Positions 1 to 8,004 of a DNA stretch of 64,000 nt are shown one piece after another. The notes under the pieces were generated by a model, which was given only the letters and a program-made list of their open reading frames with translations, was not told where the DNA came from and made no database searches. The position numbers and the translations under genes were made by a program. This stretch comes from Tritonibacter litoralis. Lineage in GTDB: Bacteria; Pseudomonadota; Alphaproteobacteria; Rhodobacterales; Rhodobacteraceae. The number at the start of each line of letters is the position of its first letter. The first letter of the stretch is position 1. The stretch covers positions 62,001-126,000 of the forward strand of contig NZ_WIBF01000012.1 in the NCBI RefSeq assembly GCF_009496005.1, in the 5' to 3' direction.

Positions 1-1283
1 TTGGTCTGACCCGCGCGCGCCCCAACCGAGAAGGGCTGCGCCGGTGACAGTTCGATCAGGGGGGCGTGTTCATTGGGGCTGAGATGCAGCACATTGCCGC
101 CCGCGTCCATGTAATCCACGTACACAAAGGCCGGGTAATCCGGCCCTGTGAGGTCCAGAAACAACAGATCCCCTGCGCGAAAGTCAAAGACGCGCACATG
201 GGTGTCCGCCCCCAACAGCGCGGGGTTGGTGATCTGATCGGTGCTTTGCGGCAGGCCCACGTTTTCAATGGCTTGCAAGGTGCCGCATTGGGGGCGGGGC
301 AGCAGCGCCATCTGGTCCGAGACGGCGATATTGCCGCCCATCTGCTGCTGCAGCAAATCCAGAACCGGCGCTTTGAGGTTCGCGTCGGGCACATGACCGC
401 GCAAGGCCAGTGTGGCGGTATCAGGATCAAATTCCACCTGCAGCCGGGCGCAGGGCACCTGCGACAGGATCCGCGCGACCCCGTCTCGCAGTGGATCCCC
501 CTCGGCCTGCAGATCGCCGGGACGGGTGAAGCTTTGGAAGGCGGCCAGAGATTGCGCGTCGATGTCCTGGCTGGCTCCCATAAAGGCCAGCTCTGCGGTG
601 ATTGCCTCAGCGGGGGGGCGCTGAACAACCAGGGTTTCAGAAGGGGCAGGCGCGTCGGACAGGGCGGTGCTGGGGGTCGTGATCAGAGCGGCCGGGGTGG
701 ACGGCGCTGCAGCAACCGGCAGGGGTGCGGGGCTGCTTGTTACCGCTGCGAGGCTGGGTGTGAGAGGTGCGGCGGTACTGACAAGCAGGGTTGTCTGTGA
801 TGTGGTGGCCACGAGTGTGGCGGTGGGTGGAACGGCTGCGGCGGTGGCAACAGTGGGAAGGGGGGCCGCATTTGCGGGCGCGGACGGCGGCGTGCTGGCC
901 GCCAACTGTGCAGCTGTCGGTGTGGCAGCGGCAACCGGATTGGCGGACGGGCTGGCTGCGGCAACAGGCGTGGCGGCGTCTGGCACATCGCGCAGGGGGG
1001 TGACAGTGGCCACAACCGGGCGGGCGGTGGATAGCGGCACGGTGCCTGCCGCCAGGCTTTGACCGCTGGCCGGTTGATCCGGCGTGGCCTCGCCGCTGGC
1101 ATCCCCCGATTTAGCGGCGGTTTGGCGGACGGGTTCGGATTGGACCGACATCTGGCTGGTCACGGTGGGTTGTGGCGGAATGGGGCGCGCGGTGAACTGA
1201 TGTTTGACCCAAAGGTAGCCGCCCAGATGCAGCAGCGCTGACCCCACAAGGGCCAGGCCCCAGGTCGCCAGCCGTCCCGTCAT
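1..1283 (-). CDS. TonB-like anchored periplasmic protein with PpkA-like sensor domain (partial, runs off left edge)
   Basis: About 427 codons are visible and the 3' end lies outside the window. The start at 1283 overlaps the stop of the upstream exbD-like gene as ATGA, so the two are coupled. Residues 1-30 hold one N-terminal membrane segment. About 180 residues rich in Ala, Pro and Thr follow, as expected for a periplasm-spanning TonB/TolA-like arm. The C-terminal part (from about base 600 down) is globular, with two cysteines (in PCARL and RPQCG) around a beta/alpha unit ending in a strand and an HLSPN motif. The same pattern, cysteines included, occurs at the end of the PpkA kinase (32664-34784), which has HLLPN. 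Position after exbB-exbD-exbD fits a proton-motive-force-driven arm. That it acts with the T6SS is inferred from neighbourhood and the shared domain. Confidence 0.75.
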   Translation of the reverse strand, partial: MTGRLATWGLALVGSALLHLGGYLWVKHQFTARPIPPQPTVTSQMSVQSEPVRQTAAKSGDASGEATPDQPASGQSLAAGTVPLSTARPVVATVTPLRDVPDAATPVAAASPSANPVAAATPTAAQLAASTPPSAPANAAPLPTVATAAAVPPTATLVATTSQTTLLVSTAAPLTPSLAAVTSSPAPLPVAAAPSTPAALITTPSTALSDAPAPSETLVVQRPPAEAITAELAFMGASQDIDAQSLAAFQSFTRPGDLQAEGDPLRDGVARILSQVPCARLQVEFDPDTATLALRGHVPDANLKAPVLDLLQQQMGGNIAVSDQMALLPRPQCGTLQAIENVGLPQSTDQITNPALLGADTHVRVFDFRAGDLLFLDLTGPDYPAFVYVDYMDAGGNVLHLSPNEHAPLIELSPAQPFSVGARAGQT

Positions 1284-1678
1284 GGTTGGGCCTCGGGGGT
1301 GACAACCAGCACCACCTCAGCAAAGCCAAGGTCTTCGCCCAGGGTCATCAGCGGCAGCACATGGCGGGTTGGGGTCTGGCTGTGCGCATTGATGCGCAGG
1401 CGCTGGCTGTCGCTGTCCGGTTTCAGCACCGTGGCCAGATCCGCCAGGTTGTAGGTTACGCCAGCAAAGGCAAGATCGCCGGTTTGGGACACGGAAACCG
1501 TCAGCCCGCCGGTGGGCATATCCTGACCGCTGACCGCCACAGGTGGTGTCACGTCAAACGGCGCGGTGGCATCCATGCGCCCGATCAGCATAAAAAAGAC
1601 CAAGAGGAAAAACACCACATCGATCAAAGTGATGATGGTTTCCGAATGGGGTGACCGGGGCGGGCGGCGTAGCTTCAT
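1280..1678 (-). CDS. ExbD/TolR family protein (second copy)
   Basis: 132 residues. A short basic cytoplasmic N-terminus is followed by one membrane segment whose start reads TLIDVVFFLLVFFML; the aspartate is the residue that carries protons in ExbD/TolR. A small periplasmic domain follows. In this family the protein pairs with an ExbB/TolQ/MotA-type channel to turn proton flow into movement of a TonB/TolA-like partner. It overlaps the upstream exbD copy by 4 bases (ATGA) and the downstream TonB-like gene by 4 bases, so all three are likely translated together. Two different ExbD paralogues in tandem may form a mixed dimer in the ExbB ring; this is inference. Confidence 0.85.
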   Translation of the reverse strand: MKLRRPPRSPHSETIITLIDVVFFLLVFFMLIGRMDATAPFDVTPPVAVSGQDMPTGGLTVSVSQTGDLAFAGVTYNLADLATVLKPDSDSQRLRINAHSQTPTRHVLPLMTLGEDLGFAEVVLVVTPEAQP

Positions 1679-2085
1679 GGGCGCCCCTCCAGCCGCAGGA
1701 CGCGCAGATCCGAAAGGCCCGATTGCGCCGCAAGGTCCATAATCGCCACCATGGATTGCAACGGCGCGGCGCCTGAGGGCAACAGGAACAGCCGGGTTTC
1801 CGGCGCGGCTTTTGCGGTCTGGGTCAACAATGCGCGCAGATCCTGCGATGTCAGCGGTTGGCCGCGTGCGGTGACACTGCCGTCGGCGGCGATGCGGATC
1901 ATCAGCGCGGCGCGTTCGGTTGAGGCGGTTGTGCTGGCAGGGCCTGCGGGCTGGACCACCGGGATCATATCCAGGTTCAGATAGGTCGAAGTCACCATAA
2001 AGAAGACCAACAGGATCATCATCACGTCGATCATCGGAACGAGTGAGATCAGAGCCTGCGGTCGGTGGCGACGTTTCAGCTGCAT
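1675..2085 (-). CDS. ExbD/TolR family protein (first copy)
   Basis: 136 residues. The N-terminal MQLKRRHRPQ is basic and is followed by the family motif SLVPMIDVMMILLVFFMV, holding the proton-carrying aspartate. A periplasmic alpha/beta domain of about 90 residues follows (strand near RIAADGSVTARG, helix near LRALLTQTAK), as in ExbD. It lies five bases after the exbB-like gene and overlaps the second exbD. The system could serve outer-membrane import, Tol-like envelope upkeep or gliding-type motion. No TonB-dependent receptor is in the window, and the neighbours are T6SS genes. Confidence 0.88.
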   Translation of the reverse strand: MQLKRRHRPQALISLVPMIDVMMILLVFFMVTSTYLNLDMIPVVQPAGPASTTASTERAALMIRIAADGSVTARGQPLTSQDLRALLTQTAKAAPETRLFLLPSGAAPLQSMVAIMDLAAQSGLSDLRVLRLEGRP

Positions 2086-2090
2086 GGCGG

Positions 2091-2708
2091 CTACCGGGTG
2101 CTTTGGATCAGCATCAGCTCACTGACGGCGCTTTCGATGGATTGGGCGGCGCGGTCGATCCGGGCGGCGAACAGCCCTGCGGCCACCGCCGCCGGAATCG
2201 CCACCAAGAGCCCCGCCGCCGTGGTCAACAGCGCCTGCCAGATGCCGCCCGCCAGAACGGAAGCATTGGCGGCACCCTGGGCCAATTCCAGATCCTGAAA
2301 GCTTTGGATCATGCCCAGAACCGTGCCCAACAAACCCAAGAGCGGCGCGACCATGGCGATCAGCTCTAACAGGCGGATAAGACTGTTGAGGCGGATCAGC
2401 TCCTCGTTGCCGCGCCGTTCCAATTCGCGTTCCAAGGGCGCGGTGGGAATGCCCTGGGTCAGGGCGGTCATGGCGTAATGCAGCACCCGGTCGGCGGGCA
2501 CTTTGGAGCTGGCAATCCGCCGTTCCGCGGCCGTGCGGTCACCGCCGCGCCAATCCTGCAGCGCAGCTGTGCGATTGCTGCGCCCGGCGGTGGCGGGCCA
2601 AAGCTGGATCAGTTTGGCCAGGATCACCCCGACCGACATCAGTGACATCAGGGCCAAAAGCACCAGAATCGCGGCGCTGTTTCCAAAGCTGTCAAATGGC
2701 GTGCCCAT
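2091..2708 (-). CDS. MotA/TolQ/ExbB family proton channel protein
   Basis: 205 residues with three predicted membrane segments: residues about 12-35, then a conserved pair beginning near [19 protein letters not shown] and ending near [21 protein letters not shown]. This arrangement, with a cytoplasmic loop between the first and second segments, is typical of ExbB/TolQ. The TxAGLxVAIPA element is a family hallmark. It should form the pentameric proton channel for the two ExbD proteins encoded next. The start lies three bases after the stop of the upstream secreted protein gene, so co-transcription is near certain. Confidence 0.9.
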   Translation of the reverse strand: MGTPFDSFGNSAAILVLLALMSLMSVGVILAKLIQLWPATAGRSNRTAALQDWRGGDRTAAERRIASSKVPADRVLHYAMTALTQGIPTAPLERELERRGNEELIRLNSLIRLLELIAMVAPLLGLLGTVLGMIQSFQDLELAQGAANASVLAGGIWQALLTTAAGLLVAIPAAVAAGLFAARIDRAAQSIESAVSELMLIQSTR

Positions 2709-2711
2709 GGG

Positions 2712-3146
2712 TTACTGCACCAATTGCGCATCAGCGTGTGAGCTCAGCGACAAGAGCGGGAAACAATCCATAGGCTCTTCGTTTTGAGGGGTGCAGGCCG
2801 GGAGGTCATGCAGCAGCATTTCCGAGATATCGGCGCAGGCGATGTCGGGAATTTCAAACAGTTTCAGCGTGGTGCGTTTGACCGGCAGGGGGGCCGCGTT
2901 GATCGACAGCAGCCGGTCAATCACGCCACCCGCATCCAGAATGGCGAGCGACATTTCAAAGGCCTCAAAGGATTTGCCGGTCTGGTTGCGAAACAGAAAG
3001 AAGGCGCGGCAACCGCCGGTTTCGATCTCTTCGGTTTTGTTGAGTTCAACGCCCAATGTGGTCTCTTGGGCCTGGGCGGCAAAAGGGGCCAAGGCGGGCA
3101 GGGCAGTGGCCAGGATCAGGGCAGATAAACGGTTCAGAAATGGCAT
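2712..3146 (-). CDS. Small secreted cysteine-containing protein of unknown function
   Basis: 144 residues. A clear Sec signal peptide ends at about AAQAQ (residue 27). The mature part starts ETTLGVELNKTEE and has four cysteines (GGCRAFF, IACADI, PACTP, MDCFP), suggesting two disulfide bonds in the periplasm. The region around FFLFRNQTGKSF looks like a small beta sandwich. The start follows a GGAGAG ribosome site. I do not recognise a named family; similar short secreted proteins are common in Rhodobacterales. It lies directly before exbB, so it may be an accessory of that motor. Confidence 0.7.
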   Translation of the reverse strand: MPFLNRLSALILATALPALAPFAAQAQETTLGVELNKTEEIETGGCRAFFLFRNQTGKSFEAFEMSLAILDAGGVIDRLLSINAAPLPVKRTTLKLFEIPDIACADISEMLLHDLPACTPQNEEPMDCFPLLSLSSHADAQLVQ

Positions 3147-3170
3147 AAAACTCTCCGGCGAGATGTGACG

Positions 3171-3947
3171 TCAGCTAAGTTGAGTGAGGGCGGCTTCGAC
3201 CTTGTCCATGACGGCGTCGGCCTCATCGGTGTTTTTGTCTTTGAGCAGGCGGGCGGCCTGATGGATGGCGCGTTCCAGCTTGTCCCGTGCTGGGCTGCCG
3301 GGGGTGCGGGCGATATTGGCGCTGAGGGCGCGAGCCCGTTCGACGCTGGAGCGCAGGGCGCGCCCCTGTTGCTCGCGCGCGGCGCGGTTCATGGCGGTGT
3401 CTTCATCCTCGCGGTCTTGGCCGATGCGGGCGATGGCGCGTTCGATGACGGTCAGAGTTGTCTCTGCCATTTGCAGATCGCCGGTGTTGATTTGGCTGAC
3501 ACATTTGGCCAACGCTTTGCGCATCTTCAGCTCCAGCTCGCCGGGGGCCAGCGCAATGCGCGGTTCGATCCGTTTCAGCCGTTTGATCAGCGGGCCAACC
3601 GCCTGGGGATCCTGGCCGGTGACATCCAGATCATCAGAATCCTCGACCGGGGTGGCGGCAGCCGTGGGTTTGAGACTGTCGAGCGTATTGCCGCCGCTGT
3701 CCGTAAAAACCACATTCACGCCGGGGCGGTTTTGTTGGAAGAACCGTTTGAGCTGCGACAGTACCGATTTTGCGTATTCTTCACAGACAAATTCGGCCAC
3801 ATCCGAGCGCACCGTGTAGGTGCCCCAGATCATCGGCATCTTGCCACCGGACTTTTTCATTAAAGGTCTAAGGGTTTCCGGCTTGTTGCCGGGTTGGATC
3901 ATCACCAGAGGATCGCGGTTCTCATCCATGGAAAATGCAAAACTCAT
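3171..3947 (-). CDS. Conserved protein of unknown function, first gene of the exb-like operon
   Basis: The chosen start gives 258 residues (MSFAFSM...), preceded by GAAGG 13 bases upstream. An upstream in-frame ATG at 4013 would add 22 residues but has no ribosome site. No signal peptide or membrane segment is seen. Residues 1-90 look alpha/beta and end near a DSGGNTLDSL motif, followed by an acidic link. The C-terminal 150 residues are helical and rich in Arg, Glu and Ala, with two helical-hairpin regions (KMRKALAKCVSQ and DKLERAIHQAARLL) reminiscent of TPR-like repeats. It is divergent from tssA and likely leads the exb operon. Function unknown; a cytoplasmic regulator or T6SS accessory role is only a guess. 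Confidence 0.65.
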   Translation of the reverse strand: MSFAFSMDENRDPLVMIQPGNKPETLRPLMKKSGGKMPMIWGTYTVRSDVAEFVCEEYAKSVLSQLKRFFQQNRPGVNVVFTDSGGNTLDSLKPTAAATPVEDSDDLDVTGQDPQAVGPLIKRLKRIEPRIALAPGELELKMRKALAKCVSQINTGDLQMAETTLTVIERAIARIGQDREDEDTAMNRAAREQQGRALRSSVERARALSANIARTPGSPARDKLERAIHQAARLLKDKNTDEADAVMDKVEAALTQLS

Positions 3948-4184
3948 GCTTTTTTTTGCGCCTTCGCGCATCATTATACGTATATCTGCGCCTTCAATCC
4001 GCGTCGCGGCCATACTGTGTCACTCATATAAACTCGTGAAAGCAATTGACTTTAGGATGCCGATAAGGCTCACTCTCGGTCAAGTTATTGTTTTCGATCT
4101 GCGGGTTTCTGATGTGTGTTGGGGCACCTTGGCTCTGCAGCTAGAACCCGAAATTGGTAAGGTACGAGTTGGAGGGGCTGTTGC
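3948..4184. promoter_or_regulatory. Divergent intergenic region controlling the T6SS and exb-like operons
   Basis: This spacer separates the minus-strand exb-like operon from tssA and must hold promoters for both. It is more AT-rich than the flanking genes, with AT-rich stretches around 3950-4100. A strong ribosome site (GGAGGGG, 4171-4177) precedes the tssA ATG. I could not place convincing -35/-10 pairs. A GGGCAC stretch near 4122 resembles half of a sigma-54 site but the second half is out of phase. Confidence 0.5.
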
Positions 4185-5240
4185 ATGGATCCTGAGATCC
4201 TATTGCAATCAAAAAGTGACACCGCGCCCAGCGGTGAGAATCTGGAATACGACCCAGTCTTCACAGAAATGGAATTGGCGGCCCAGCCGGGCGAAGAGTC
4301 TGTGATGGGCGATGAGCGCATCGAGGCGAGCGATCCGGATTATCGGGAGGTGCGCGTCAAGGCCTTGGAAGTGCTGGAGCAAAGCCATGAGATCCGCGCC
4401 GCCGTGTTTTTGGCGGATGCGGTTTTGAACATGGATGGTCCCGAGGAATTTGCCAAAGCCACCACATTGGTGCGGGGCTGTCTGGAGCAATTCTGGGACA
4501 CATGCCACCCAGAGCTGGATGAGGACGACGGCGATGCTACCATGCGCATCAACGCGGTGCAAGGCCTGTGTGGCCAGCCTGATGGTATGGGGGGACCCTC
4601 GCCGATTTACCGCTCGCTGCGCCGGGTGCCGTTGACGAACAGCCGGGGTTTTGGCCGGTTTTCGTTGCGTGACATTGAAGTGGCCGAGGGGCTGGTTGCC
4701 GCGCCCGAGGATATGGAAAACCCGCCGGATGCGGCGACGGTCAGCGCGGCGTTTCAGGACAGTGATAGCGATGAGCTGGAGCGCTGGCTGGCGGCTTGGG
4801 ATCAGGCCGAAGCAGATGTGCGCGCAATCTCGGCCGTGTTTGATGACAAGACGCCGGGCGAAGGGCCCGAGCTGGACCCGCTGATCAAGCTGCTGCGGAC
4901 CCTGTCGGGGAAGATGCGCAGTCTGGGCGGTATGGCGGCGGGCGATGAGGCCCAGGCCGAGACCGGCGACGAGACTGCGGTGGCTGCATCTGGAGCTGGT
5001 GCTGCGGCTCCGGCGGTGGCTGCGGTGCCGGGCGCGATCAATACGCCTGCGGATGTGATCAACGCTTTAGATAGAATTATTTCATATTATCAACGTGTTG
5101 AGCCTTCCAGCCCCTTGCCTATTCTGTTAGAGCGGGCAAAGCGTTTGGTGGGGGCGGACTTCCTGACGATTGTAAAAGATATGGCACCTGAGGGGATGGA
5201 CAATGTCCAGATCGTCGGTGGCCTGGATGACGATGATTGA
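4185..5240 (+). CDS. tssA: T6SS baseplate-associated protein TssA (ImpA family)
   Basis: 351 residues, ImpA N-terminal domain family. The early section (PSGENLEYDP, then FTEMELAAQP) and the later VRGCLEQFWDTCHPELDEDD are the usual ImpA signatures, followed by a linker rich in Ala and a short C-terminal helical domain (INALDRIISYYQRVEPSSPLPILLERAKRL, where PSSP is typical). TssA helps start sheath and tail-tube growth at the baseplate and may follow the growing end. It is the first gene of the long plus-strand T6SS operon and has a good ribosome site at 4171-4177. It is of the short TssA class. Confidence 0.93.
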   Translation: MDPEILLQSKSDTAPSGENLEYDPVFTEMELAAQPGEESVMGDERIEASDPDYREVRVKALEVLEQSHEIRAAVFLADAVLNMDGPEEFAKATTLVRGCLEQFWDTCHPELDEDDGDATMRINAVQGLCGQPDGMGGPSPIYRSLRRVPLTNSRGFGRFSLRDIEVAEGLVAAPEDMENPPDAATVSAAFQDSDSDELERWLAAWDQAEADVRAISAVFDDKTPGEGPELDPLIKLLRTLSGKMRSLGGMAAGDEAQAETGDETAVAASGAGAAAPAVAAVPGAINTPADVINALDRIISYYQRVEPSSPLPILLERAKRLVGADFLTIVKDMAPEGMDNVQIVGGLDDDD

Positions 5241-5276
5241 CCCCTTTGGGGGCATAAAGATTGATCCCCTTTGGGG
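5236..5276 (+). repeat. Two tandem hairpin-forming repeats in the tssA-tssB spacer
   Basis: Two near-identical units, about 24 bases apart, each read ATTGA(T)CCCCTTTGGGG. In each, CCCC and GGGG can pair around a TTT loop. The first unit overlaps the tssA stop codon. They could be small RNA hairpins that protect the tssBC message or a binding site. A similar CCCCTTGGGG occurs at 35450-35459 upstream of the ompA-like gene. No run of T follows, so they are not classic terminators. Confidence 0.45.
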
Positions 5277-5332
5277 ATGGCGACAGGCCTGTGTGCTGAC
5301 GCCAGCAACAGGTGACGAGTAAGGAGAGCTAG

Positions 5333-5845
5333 ATGGCCGACAGTTCACAGAAGTTCATAGCCCGCAATCGGGCGCCGCGGGTCCAGATTGAATATGATGT
5401 GGAACTTTATGGCGCTGAGAAGAAAGTCCAGCTGCCGTTTGTCATGGGCGTGATGAGCGACCTGGTGGGCAAATCCGAGGTGGAGCAGCCCGCAGTTGCG
5501 GATCGCAAGTTCCTGGAAATCGACGTCGACAACTTCGATGATCGGATGAAATCCATGGCGCCGCGCGCGGCCTTTACCGTGCCTAATACGCTGACGGGCG
5601 AAGGCAATCTGGCGGTGGATATCACCTTTGAAAGCATGGATGATTTCAAACCGGCCGCCATCGCCGCCAAGGTTGAACCGCTGCGCGAGCTGTTGGAAGC
5701 GCGCACCCAGCTGTCGAACCTGATGACCTATATGGACGGGAAAACCGGTGCGGAAGATCTGATCTCCAAGATCATTCAGGATCCGAGCCTTCTGAAAACC
5801 CTTGCTGCGCAGCCGAAACCCGGCGGCGACGAGAGTGAAGAGTAA
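5333..5845 (+). CDS. tssB: T6SS contractile sheath small subunit TssB
   Basis: 170 residues, the normal TssB/VipA length. It carries the family signatures RVQIEYDVELYG, LPFVMGVMSDL, the FLEIDVDNFDDRM segment and the DFKPAAIAAKV-EPLRELLEAR helix. TssB pairs with TssC to form the sheath that contracts to fire the Hcp tube. A strong AAGGAG site (5321-5326) precedes the start. The first 48 residues are nearly identical to the N-terminus of the giant fusion at 16815-20339, with high DNA identity too, which suggests recent duplication or gene conversion. Confidence 0.96.
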   Translation: MADSSQKFIARNRAPRVQIEYDVELYGAEKKVQLPFVMGVMSDLVGKSEVEQPAVADRKFLEIDVDNFDDRMKSMAPRAAFTVPNTLTGEGNLAVDITFESMDDFKPAAIAAKVEPLRELLEARTQLSNLMTYMDGKTGAEDLISKIIQDPSLLKTLAAQPKPGGDESEE

Positions 5846-5859
5846 GAGAGGAGCGCGAG

Positions 5860-7356
5860 ATGGCTGAACAAGACCTTCAACAGGAAGCGGCTGCTGGCGA
5901 AGCGGCCTTTGGCTCCAATGAATTTGCGAGCCTTCTGCAAAAAGAATTCCGTCCCAAGTCGGATCAGGCAAAGACCGCTGTGGAAAGCGCGGTCAAGACG
6001 CTGGCCGAACAGGCGCTGGCCAATGCCGGTCTGATCTCGGATGATGCGCTGCGCTCGATCGAGAGCATTGTCGCAGAGATCGACAAGAAGCTGACCGAAC
6101 AGGTGAACCAGATCCTCCACAACGAGGAATTCCAGCAGCTGGAAAGCGCGTGGCGCGGTCTGCATTACCTGGTGAACAACACTGAAACCGACGAAATGCT
6201 CAAGATCCGGGTGATGCCTGTCACCAAAAAGGAACTGGGCAAGACGCTGAAGAAGTTCAAAGGCACCGCCTGGGACCAGTCCCCGATCTTCAAGAAGATC
6301 TATACCGAGGAATTCAGCCAGCTGGGGGGTGAACCCTATGGGTCCCTTGTGGCGGATTTCCACTTTGATCATTCGCCGCCAGATATTGAGCTGCTGGGGG
6401 AGATGTCCAAGATCGCTGCCGCCTCCCATGCGCCGCTGATCACCGGTGCGAAGCCGACATTGTTTCAAATGGACAGCTGGTCGGAGCTGTCAAACCCGCG
6501 CGATCTGACCAAGATCTTCCAGACGCCGGAATACGCCGCCTGGCGCAGCTTGCGTGACAGCGAAGATGCGAAATACGTGGGTCTGGCGATGCCACGTTTC
6601 CTGGGCCGTCTGCCTTATGGCTCCAAAACCGATCCGGTTGAGGAATTTGCCTTTGAGGAAGACACCGCAGGAGCAGGCAGCGAGAAATATGGCTGGGTCA
6701 ACGCGGCCTATGGCATGGCGGTGAATATCACCCGTTCGTTTAAAATGTACGGCTGGTGTTCGCGGATCCGTGGCGTCGAAAGCGGCGGTACGCTGGAGGA
6801 TCTGCCATCGCATACCTTCCCGACCACCGATGGTGGCGTGGATCAGAAATGCCCGACCGAGATCGCGATTGACGACCGTCGCGAGGCGGAACTGGCGAAG
6901 AACGGTATGATGCCGCTGATCCACCGCAAGAACACCGATGTGGCCACATTCATGGGCGCGCAGTCCTTGCACAAGCCTGCGGAATATGACGATCCGGATG
7001 CAACCGCCAACGCGAACCTGGGCGCGCGCTTGCCCTATCTGTTCGCGACCTGCCGGTTTGCCCATTACCTGAAGTGTATGGTGCGCGACAAAGTCGGCTC
7101 CTTCAAAAGCCGTCAGGATATGGAAAACTGGCTGCAGGAATGGATCAACAACTATGTAGATTTCAACGCTGACATTTCGTCAGAGGCTGAAAAGGCGCGC
7201 AAACCACTGGCTGCGGCGGAAGTGGTTGTGGAAGAGGTCGAAGGCAACCCGGGCTATTACAGCTCGAAATTCTTCCTGCGCCCGCATTACCAGTTGGAAG
7301 GCCTGTCGGTCTCGCTCCGTCTGGTATCCAAATTGCCTTCAGAAAAGGGAGGTTAA
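5860..7356 (+). CDS. tssC: T6SS contractile sheath large subunit TssC
   Basis: 498 residues, full TssC/VipB length. An N-terminal helix (NEFASLLQKEFRP) resembles the ClpV-binding helix of the family. The core includes EFQQLESAWRGLHYLV, DFHFDHSPPDIELL, PRFLGRLPYG and the C-terminal sheath-forming part YLFATCRFAHYLK through FFLRPHYQLEGLSVSLRLVS. The gene follows tssB by 14 bases, so the pair is expressed in balance. Comparison with the fusion at 16815 is useful: that protein lacks this C-terminal third. This TssC is therefore the subunit expected to build the working sheath. Confidence 0.97.
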   Translation: MAEQDLQQEAAAGEAAFGSNEFASLLQKEFRPKSDQAKTAVESAVKTLAEQALANAGLISDDALRSIESIVAEIDKKLTEQVNQILHNEEFQQLESAWRGLHYLVNNTETDEMLKIRVMPVTKKELGKTLKKFKGTAWDQSPIFKKIYTEEFSQLGGEPYGSLVADFHFDHSPPDIELLGEMSKIAAASHAPLITGAKPTLFQMDSWSELSNPRDLTKIFQTPEYAAWRSLRDSEDAKYVGLAMPRFLGRLPYGSKTDPVEEFAFEEDTAGAGSEKYGWVNAAYGMAVNITRSFKMYGWCSRIRGVESGGTLEDLPSHTFPTTDGGVDQKCPTEIAIDDRREAELAKNGMMPLIHRKNTDVATFMGAQSLHKPAEYDDPDATANANLGARLPYLFATCRFAHYLKCMVRDKVGSFKSRQDMENWLQEWINNYVDFNADISSEAEKARKPLAAAEVVVEEVEGNPGYYSSKFFLRPHYQLEGLSVSLRLVSKLPSEKGG

Positions 7357-7423
7357 CATTTCACAAATCACCCTTGGTTCTCAACTCACGTAAACGGTTA
7401 CTGATTTTTGAAAGGACAGCACA

Positions 7424-7927
7424 ATGGCTGCGAACATGTTTATCGAGATCTCCGACATCGAAGGGGATTCGATGGAGCAAAAACACGAAAAGTGGATTGT
7501 TATTGAATCGGCGAGCTGGAACGTTGAACGTTCTGTCGAGATGAGCGATCTGGGCTCTACCCAGCGTATGCATGCCAACTCCAACTTTGGTAAGGTTGAG
7601 CTGACGTCGCAAATGGGCAAAGCCTCCAACGAGATCGCCAAATCGGTGGCCAACGGCACGGTTCGTCCTGAGATCACCATGCACTGGTGTCGTTCGGGTG
7701 ACGCACAGGCTGATGGCCTGCTGGAATATTCCGTATGGAAGTTCAAGGAAGTGGTGATCGACAGCTATTCCCTGTCGGCCAGCGCGGATGGCATCCCGGA
7801 AGAGACATGGTCGCTGGCTTATGCCGCGATTGAGCACACGTATAAGTCCACCAACCAGAAGACCGGTAAGCTGGAAAGCCCAATCGTCTTTAAGTGGAAC
7901 GTACAAAAAGGCAAGTTCGAGTATTGA
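7424..7927 (+). CDS. hcp: T6SS inner tube protein Hcp
   Basis: 167 residues, Hcp1 family. It starts MAANMFIEISDIEGDS, and the segments KWIVIESASWNVER and ALPEI-like PEITMHWCRSGD, ending in FKWNVQKGKFEY, match the Hcp beta-barrel. Hexamers stack into the tube that is pushed out by the sheath and that can carry small effectors. A GAAAGGA ribosome site precedes the start. A hairpin with a T-rich tail lies directly after the stop (7938-7979), consistent with higher expression of hcp than of later genes. Confidence 0.96.
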   Translation: MAANMFIEISDIEGDSMEQKHEKWIVIESASWNVERSVEMSDLGSTQRMHANSNFGKVELTSQMGKASNEIAKSVANGTVRPEITMHWCRSGDAQADGLLEYSVWKFKEVVIDSYSLSASADGIPEETWSLAYAAIEHTYKSTNQKTGKLESPIVFKWNVQKGKFEY

Positions 7928-7937
7928 TCCGGCCTTG

Positions 7938-7979
7938 GCCATGTCCCGGCGCTGTCTGGGGCATGGCATTCTTTTGATT
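7938..7979 (+). terminator. Hairpin after hcp, probable partial terminator/attenuator
   Basis: A 10-base stem, GCCATGTCCC with GGGGCATGGC (one G-T pair), encloses a 10-base loop and is followed by ATTCTTTTGATTT. The genes downstream are clearly part of the same locus, so it probably lets only some transcription through and also protects the hcp 3' end. Confidence 0.65.
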
Positions 7980-8004
7980 TACCAGTGTCTCCGGAGCCCT
8001 TGCC

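Noticed and set aside
4119-4140. GGGGCAC stretch upstream of tssA as a possible sigma-54 promoter
   Set aside because: The second half (GC at the required 10-base distance) is absent; spacing does not fit the -24/-12 rule.
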